In this document: one piece after another, positions 52,201 through 61,200 of the stretch | How positions within the stretch are numbered: position 1 is the first letter of the stretch | Layout: each line of letters starts with the position of its first letter | NCBI GenBank assembly: GCA_946803715.1 | Contig: CAMPET010000138.1 | Coordinates: forward strand, 116,002 to 180,001 | Length of the DNA stretch: 64,000 nt | From: Beroe ovata | Lineage: Eukaryota > Ctenophora > Nuda > Beroida > Beroidae | Reading direction: 5' to 3' | Position numbers and translations under genes: made by a program | Notes under the pieces: generated by a model | Seen by the model: only the letters and a program-made list of their open reading frames with translations | Database searches by the model: none | Told to the model about the DNA's origin: nothing

Positions 52201-55200
52201 GTTCAAACGACACAAATTTTCCACCAAATCATCTCTCCATCTCTCACACTACAAGTATCAACCTTTGTTACGATCATGTTGAGTTCGCCTTGGCCGTGAA
52301 ACCACGCCCAAATCACGATTTCAACCCTGTGGGAAGCACCACCTGTAAAACACGAAAATCAATGGGACGCACCAAAATCGGCTAAAAATTTTTCCAAGCA
52401 CGATTCCTGGTAATAGGTTTTTCTGGCCCATTTTTCGACGTAGAATTCGAATCTGCTGGAATTTTTGGGCTAGCTCACCGGGAAGTCAGTGAAAATTCCA
52501 GTCCCTTGTTTGATGTGAGGTTCGAAGACAAATGACAGACAGCGCCCCAGTAATATAAAACGAGATAGGGCCGAAATTCGATGAGAAATAGATTCATCGT
52601 CCAATAATACATGGGAATCCATGGCATTTTCCTAAAAATTAGCACTTTTTTCTAGCATATCGAAGCATATCGCTGGAAAGTGAAGTGAAAGAAGTAAAAG
52701 GTTGCTCTGAATTGACTGGTTGCTTGTCAAGTGTTCAGGTTAGTGCAGAGTCGCAGCGACTGTTGATCCTGACCTCGATATCCCCCTCTCCCACCTCACT
52801 AACCATGACAACACAGATTGTACACTGGGATGCCCTCCTCAAATCTGCAGACAGTTTGTCTGCGGTTGATGCAGACAACGACACAAACACCGACCCTTCG
52901 GTCAGGATGAACCAGTGTTTGTATCCGGTGTGGTTGTGTCCGTGGTTCATTACCGGGGTCGTATCCTCGACAACCACTATTTCACATGTGGGTGATTCCA
53001 CCAGTCTAACTGTGACCACGTGATGATTTCTCGAACTCTGATTGGTTAATCTGATCATGCTGTCACGGTGATCACTGATCGGTTCAATCGTGTTGCTGTG
53101 ATTCTCTGACAAGTTGCTGTGGTAACCATTAGCCTTGACACCTCTTGACAACCCTATCTTATCACCACGGCAACCCGGCACTTGATTGCAATTTACTATA
53201 TTGCACGTGCCGGATAACTTGACATTCTCCCCTGCCAACAGATTGTCGACTTGGCCTCTGTCCAAGGTGAATGACTGGAAGTTGTTATATTCAGCAACCT
53301 CCCTCGTTCGACAGACATACGAGACCTCGTATTTCAAGGACCGGAGGTATTTTCGTATGATATCTTGGTATGTTGTGTTCAGGTGGAGATGAACTGAGCA
53401 ATCCCAGAAATCTGAAACCAGAGAGAGGGGTCAGATGAAGATTTGGCGATACTTTGAAAGTTTGACTCATACTTAGAAAGTTTGACTCATTTGTTGGTGA
53501 AAATGGTCATATTGTGCTCCTTCAGATTATGATAGTACCTGTAACATGATCCTGTTTGGCCCTCTTGGCAGCTATCCAATCCAGGACCATCTCAGTGTGT
53601 AGATATTTGTCCAAATGCGGGTATTGCTCAGTAAGGTGGAGTATCTTGTCAGCTTTACATTGTCTCCACCCCTTCTTAGAGATGAACTTGCACAGCGCTA
53701 CGTCAGTCATAACCTCTGACAGGGAAAGACTTGCAACTTTTTCGGAAAATTGTTGTCTTACTGCAAGCTGACATGTAGTGAGAGATGTTAAGTTCCACAA
53801 ATCGAGCAACAAATGAGTACCAATCTAAAACAACTGCTATGTAGGTATGTAGGTATGAGTAAACTATGTATGACTAAAGATTACAAGTCGGTGAATCGCA
53901 AGTAGACAGTTACTGAGGCGTACGTCTAGTAACATGATAACGAAATACCTACATACTCGAATCCTTGCTACTGATGAATAGAGAGGGTACTCTACGTATT
54001 TGTGACAATGTATTAATAAGCACATCATGAGCCACGCTATTTGAATCATGAAGCGGATTGAATTACAATGTTATGATTATTATAGCTACAGCTGCAGCTA
54101 GTCGGTGAAATTAGTCGTCAAATCATTACTGACTCACACAAGTCATAGGTAATAATCATGTGAAAAGCGGCATGGTAAAGAGAGAAAGACAAATTGCGGG
54201 ATGAAGATTCAATGAAAAGTTGATTCTGGGAACTTGGTTATAAGCGCATAAACTACTGCAACAAGAAGAAAAATTGTATAGTAGAAATGAAGGTTGTTTG
54301 CCGAGCTAATAGATGCTAGAGACTAGATGCTAGAGACTAGATGTTAGAGACTATAGATGTTAGAGAAGAGTAGTATAGTCAGAAATGCAGGAAATCATCT
54401 GGATGTAGGGGAGATGCTTATTGCTTATATCGAGCAAACACACACGTCATACACACACATATCTATTCACAAATCCTGCCCTATATTATGCCTATCATAT
54501 AGCCAGTGTGATTTCCCGCCAGACTGATGTCCAACGCAAAGCATTCAGTATATAGCATGGATGTATAATCAGAGAGTGTTATGCGCTGCACGAAAACACA
54601 AATCGACGATGACAGATACAATATATAATTGCGATGATGGTGGTAGACAATTGTATGAGCGTGTGTATTGATATAGCTGCTGACGTAGATGAGTAGACAC
54701 GCATGAGATGAAATGATAGGCAAGTGGGTACGAAAAGCAATGGACTATCATGGTCAATGGTTGCTTACGATTGCAGGCTCCACGAAAGACGAAGTCTGGT
54801 TTTTTGCGAAACAATTAACTGTCGTGTACCGGAAATGAAGTTGTTTTGCGTGGTATCCACTGTTTATCCCCTGTGTGTATAAACCGATTATCTGAGTATC
54901 AAAACAATCACCAGTTCAGATAATGCTGTTGACGAATTGGCAACATCGATTGGAAATTTGGAAGAAAAGAAACAACCTTAACGCACTGACTACTGGCACA
55001 TAATGAACAACACAATGTACAAGAACAAAGTTGATAATGACCCCGAACATCATAAGCAACTACACATCTAATCTGTTGAAACACAAGGGGTGTGTGTGTG
55101 TATGGAAAGTGGAAACAATGGACGATTATGGGTACTTAATACACACCCACGCTCATAATATAGTGGCAGATATACTCGCTAATAGCGTAATGAGAATGTA

Positions 55201-58200
55201 CCAACTCTTATATAATGCACGTTGTACCTACTGCAACCCCTCCATTATGAATCTTACGGTTGCTTGAGCCCACTATTCCTACTGTCGGCACAATGCAACC
55301 AATACTAACCAATACCATATCATAAACATTGATCTGGAAATTGGAATAGTCACATTGTCCGAGATTAGAGTTGATTTGATGACTTGGTAGGCAGACGATT
55401 GGTGATAAAACTCGTGTAAACTGTAGCAATTAATCCAGAATCTTACTGGGGAGACAAAGCATATTGTGTACACTATAATACTATAATACACCACCAAAAG
55501 CACATGAAATATATATATCAAACTGTCTCCGAGCAGTAACATTACAATGAACGATGTAAGGTGTTAGTGCTAAGAGCTCATGGTTGCTAGGGTTATTGAT
55601 TGCTTTAAAATAATAACAGCAGCTATACTTGTGTAGGTATGTCTATAAGAGTGGAGGGGTGTGATTGAGCTAGGAGATCGAGAGAGGGGGATACATTAGA
55701 GTGAAATACCTAGCTCACGCCACTACAATCATAGCACAATAGAGTGGTATTATGGTATGGTTTATGTTACACTCTGGTGGCACACCCTTCCACATGGGGA
55801 ATTTCTAAGCCACCATTCACAGACCGCAACTTGATCGAATAATGTCTCTTAAAGCAGAAGGAACTGAGGTAGCTGGAGTGATATTTCATTTGCTTGGTTC
55901 AACTTTCAATGGGGGATCTAAGGGCTACGGAGAGGATTTCTAATGGCTCGAAATTCAATCCAAGGACAGTCGACAGTTTACTAAGTTTAGGTTGGCCCCG
56001 GAAATAGTCCATGGTTGAATTGTCAGAAAAGAAGGCTGCATAATATGAGATGATAAACGGTGGCTATGGAAATTATGAAAGTGGATCGAGCTTGAAAGTT
56101 CGTCTACTCAGCTACAATGTTGACGAAGATAATGCTGATTGTCAGCTAATGTTGATGGTTGTACTGTCCCTCATTTAAATGTAGTGCCAGCTTCATCATC
56201 ATGTGAGAGAACGTTTTAACAAAGAGCAGTTTTAAAACTCCAATTTTCTAATTCTCTTTGAATCAGTCGTTAAAACAGTCCACGAATCATCTTAGTATTT
56301 GACATTCGCGCATATTTTCTCCTTCCGAATCATTTTACAGCGTAATTTATGTTAAATTCCCATTGAAATTTGATGAATGGTACTATTTATTCACACTCTG
56401 CAATGGGTTGGATTCTATTTAGTATGCAATCCTCTCAAAGAGAAAGTCGCTTTGTCATTGGGCAGTTTAAAAGTGGATGAAAAGATGTGCCGGTTCATTA
56501 AATTGAATAAGTTTTACCGAAGTTTGTCAGCAAGAATTATTGTGCGTGCCAGTTTCACAATTTATCGTGAGAAAAATAACGGGGAAAGCTCATCAGTGCA
56601 TTGGGGACCATAGAATAAGTAAAACACGTTAGCTCCTCAGCTCATGCCAGCTGCAATGAATAACTGCGCATAGGATTTACTACACAGTATGGTATACTAT
56701 ACAGTATACAGTATACAATTAGTATACAGTATACAATTATTATACATTATAAAATTAGTATACATTATACATGGATACATTACGCGTCATGTATAATTAT
56801 ACATGTGTGTAACCTCTATCTAAGTATCTACTGCAGTTAATACGCTCTAGGTCCCCCATATTATTTGCAGTGTGCACTCTCCAAACCGCGACTCCGCAGG
56901 CAATCAGTTCTCGACAAGAAGGCATATTGGTAGAGGTGTTAGAGAGTCTCAAGTTCTATGTGAGGAAGCACAGTGAAGCTATGGAACATCTAACTTGGGA
57001 TGCTATGCTCTCTATTCTGGAGGAAATCGTCAAGCAGGTAAGTCAGGACTTGGATATAACGGAAATTCGGGACAATTTAGACCGGAGTTGAAGCAACAGT
57101 ATGACTAGAATGAAGCAACAATACGAAAAAAATAAGACAACATCAATACAACATAGTTTGATATAGCAACAGCCTTCATACAGATGTTTAATAGGAGACA
57201 ACAATGAAAAGGAGCTTTACTACCGCTACAGAAGTGAGAGAGATGTGTATAATACGAATACACATTACACAATTAGCAATTTCCCGGTAGTTTCCTATTG
57301 AGTTGAGACAGATCGGAGAAGAAGAGCGAGAGTGTGGCTGGCAAGTGATTTCATTCAGTGTGTGCTATGATGTGTGCGCATTACCGCGCGCTATACAATA
57401 TAAAATATCGAGTGCAATCAAATATCCGTGACCACATTGGCCGGTCTGTTTGTGTTACAAGCACGGTGCTCACTCTCTACTTGATGGCAAGGTGAAAACT
57501 CGGAATTTGTTCAAGATCTGTGTTGTTTCAGAGAAATTAATATAGAAATAGATTTTAACAACGTTGTCGTTCGGCTATCATAGTATCATGGACAATGTCC
57601 ATGATTACCGGTTGAGCAATGAATATGGCAAATATCTGCATAACAAGAGGAAATAGGTATGGTGTAACTATCTAATATTTATAATTTACTAAGACCTCGC
57701 TCGCAAGTTTATAACAACAATCTACTTTTAATTCCTACCACCCCTAACTGATCCCTTGTCCGCAGCAAAAAGAAGAAGGTTTCCGTAACGGTAAGATAGT
57801 GGACGCTCTGAACTCTATGCTGAACGAAGCTGAGGGCATGTATGGGCAGGAGAGTTGCTTCAAGTGTAAGGACAGGTTCTACGAAGTTATCGAGCTGTGT
57901 GTCGATGTGAGGCCTGTGAGTTTACTCATTGATTCTATTATGATAGTGTGATGCTGCAGTGTATTTCTCATCGGACCCAAAAGTTGAAACATTTGCCACT
58001 TTTGGAATTAGTATCCCAGAGTTATGCGCTATGTTAATCTAATTTAACCTATGTTCTCCTTGCAGATCAACTCTCTGAACAACTTGATGGATAAGAAGGA
58101 ACGCCTCATAGTTCCTGGTGTCCTCAAATGGACTGACAACTTGGTCAACTTCATGACCAACTTCTACAACACTGGTCGACCTGAGAGAATCAGGATAAAC

Positions 58201-61200
58201 GCGCTGGAAAAGTGTTGGGTTGTTGTCGATCAGTTCTTCGATCTTTACGAGGTAGAAACTCACCCTGATACAAAAACAATAAGGCTGTAATATTGCTTTG
58301 TTGTCTTTTTATCTTCTTAACGCAAAGTATCGCTTCAAACCAAACACAAAACAAGGTTTTACATCAGTGAAATTGAACTTGAAAATTAGAAATTCAAATG
58401 TCACTTCAGACAGAGTTGTTGGAGATTGTGCTGCGAGTGTTGGGATCACTTCACACCGACCCAAACACGAGTGTACGTCATCGAGCAGTTCAGTTCCTAG
58501 TGGGGCTGTGCTACAGATGCTTCTCCAAACAGTTCTACTCCATCATCAATATCATACTCAAGGTAAGGTACAGGAAGATATTATGCTGTAGTTCTGCTAC
58601 AACTTCTCCTTTTGTCAGTTTATCACTGTTAATTTAGATATTCGGGAATGAAGGAGAGCGTAGTGTCGCTACCTCACTTCTCCTCACTACACACACACAC
58701 ACACACACACACANACACACACACACACACACACATACGTCATACACACACATACACATTACACGTACACACACACACACGAACACACACATTCCCTGTT
58801 CAGGTTATATCTGTTGTGGTTCAGCAGAGGGATGAGAATGAGAGTATTTTGCTCTGCGATGAGCTCATCAACCTCTTCCTCCACAAGGTCAGTTCATTCA
58901 GTAGTTAATAAGGAGTTAAGAGAAAGTTCGATAAAATTTTTCGCACATTCCTAATTCTCAACTCGAAATAAAACTCGATGATACTGTAAGTTCACAAAAT
59001 TAAACTGTTGAACTTTTGAAAACGTTTCAATCGTAATAAAATCACCAGGTTTCCAGAACCCCAAGTTCACATGCGTTGTTCATGTTTGAGGGTCTGATCA
59101 GACTCGCAACTGGCTTCTACTCGGCTAACTTTGAGCCACATTTCCAATACACAGCCAAGATTCGATGCAAGGTAATCAAATAGTAGGTACAGTTTCAATA
59201 ATGATTGTGTACATTTTATAGTACAGTTGACCCTCCAGACGCCTAATTACGGCTCCGTTCCCTGAATTTGATCATTATGCCTGTCGAAACCAAGGCAATC
59301 CCAATAAAAGCGACCACTGCAACCGGAAAAACAGAATCCCTCTTCATGCCACCAAGACCCACTTTGCGTTTCTCCCCGAGGACACAGACCCTGAGATACT
59401 CCAACGCAGCCTCACCCCATATTCTCACACCCATCTCCTCAATCTTATCCTCATGCATCGTATCAATCACCCCAATCAGCAGTTCCGTGTCGATCCTCGG
59501 AAAATTCTGGAATTCTGCCAATTTGAACTGGTAAGTTCGGATACCGAATACCACGGCATTGCTCCTCGGTAGGCGTCGAAATGTCTGAAATTCAGTCCGG
59601 TAGGTAAGTTTCTCCCCAACCTCTTCAAGGCCAGAGTAGGTGTTCGTGTTAGTGAACCTATCCATCCGCTTGTTTTCTCTTCTCATGCTCTTGACGAGGT
59701 CAAGTGGGCCGTTCAGATCGTTCTTGATACTCCAGTTGCCGCGTTTCATCGGTTTCGCCGTCTTCAGACTCTTGAAGAATCCGCCCACATTTTTCAGAAG
59801 ATGTTTCTGGTATGAATCCACAGGAATATGGATTGCGGAGAGCGGAGTATTCCACTTCTCTCTCAAATCCCACACTCCATTACCCTGGCTGAAGAAGATA
59901 ACCCCGGCCGTCAGGAGGTACTCGTCCCACTTTTCATCGTACTCCATGATGACCCAATCCTCCTGGGATAACCATGCACACTTCATGAGTGGGTCCTCCT
60001 CTGCCCCACTCCCGCCCTCATTCCCCCTCACTCTCACCTCCTCCCCAAGCATCCTATTGTAAATGACGTCCCCTCCCTCTCTCCTCTCAAACTTGTCCGG
60101 GTAGAAGTGGGCGAGGTGGTCAGCCAGTGTCTCCAGCAGCTCCTCCTTGGCCAGCTGAGTGGAGGGGTCCGTGTTCGACACGAAAACCCGGTCTCTGTAA
60201 CCCTGATCTAGGAGTGTCTCCTTGAGGTGCTGCTGTCCCGCGTAACTCTTGTCTATCTTGACCCAGTCCCGCACGTCCAGGGACTGCGTGAGCATCTTCA
60301 CTTTGCCCGGGGTCTCCTGTTTCAGTGGACCGAGATACGGCTTGCCGTCCTCAAATGTATCCCAAGTGAAGGATGATTCCACTTTCTCAACGTCTATCGG
60401 CATTTCCGTCGAGCTACAAGACGTTTATAAATCATTTCATCGTTTGATTGTTCGTGTTGACTGTTGGTACCACAATTGAAGCAAATAGACGATAAGCTAG
60501 CTCTATCAGAATTATTGCCTATGTAGGTACTACAATTATGAGTATTTTACAATAACAACCTATCCTGTAAAATTGAAACATCTTGTAGGAAATGAAACTG
60601 AATACTCAATACGTGTGAACTGTGAATCTAAGGAAAGAACTCACTGCACCTCTAATAATTATCTTGACACTTGACACTTGACACACACACTTGAAATCAG
60701 AACATCATTTTCCTACAATTCACTAAAGCAGCCGTTATTACCAGTGCTGATAAAGCCACAGTGGTAGAGAGAAGCAGGGTACGACTTTGTAAATATCCAG
60801 CACTTGATCCTGATGATGAGGTGGAGAGATCACGAGCCCCGCCCAATAATCCCACTCTGAGGTACTCGAGTACAGCCGGACCCCATATTTCCACTTCCAT
60901 CTCCTCTGCCTTGTCCTCTGGGAGATTTTCTATCACTGATATCAGTAATTCCGTGTCTTCGCGTGGAAAATTCCGGAATTCGTTTAGTCTGAATTGGTAA
61001 GTCCGGGCACTGAACACCATAGCGTTGCTCCTCGGTAGTCGCCTCATTGTCTGGTATTCGTTCCTCATCGTGATCTTCTTCCCCACTTCCTCCAAATTGT
61101 CAAACAGCACTGGTTCTGATGAATCCATGTCAAATTCATCACCCTCCAACATACCCTTTATTAGGTCCAGAGGTCCGTCGAAACAGTCGTATATAGCCCA

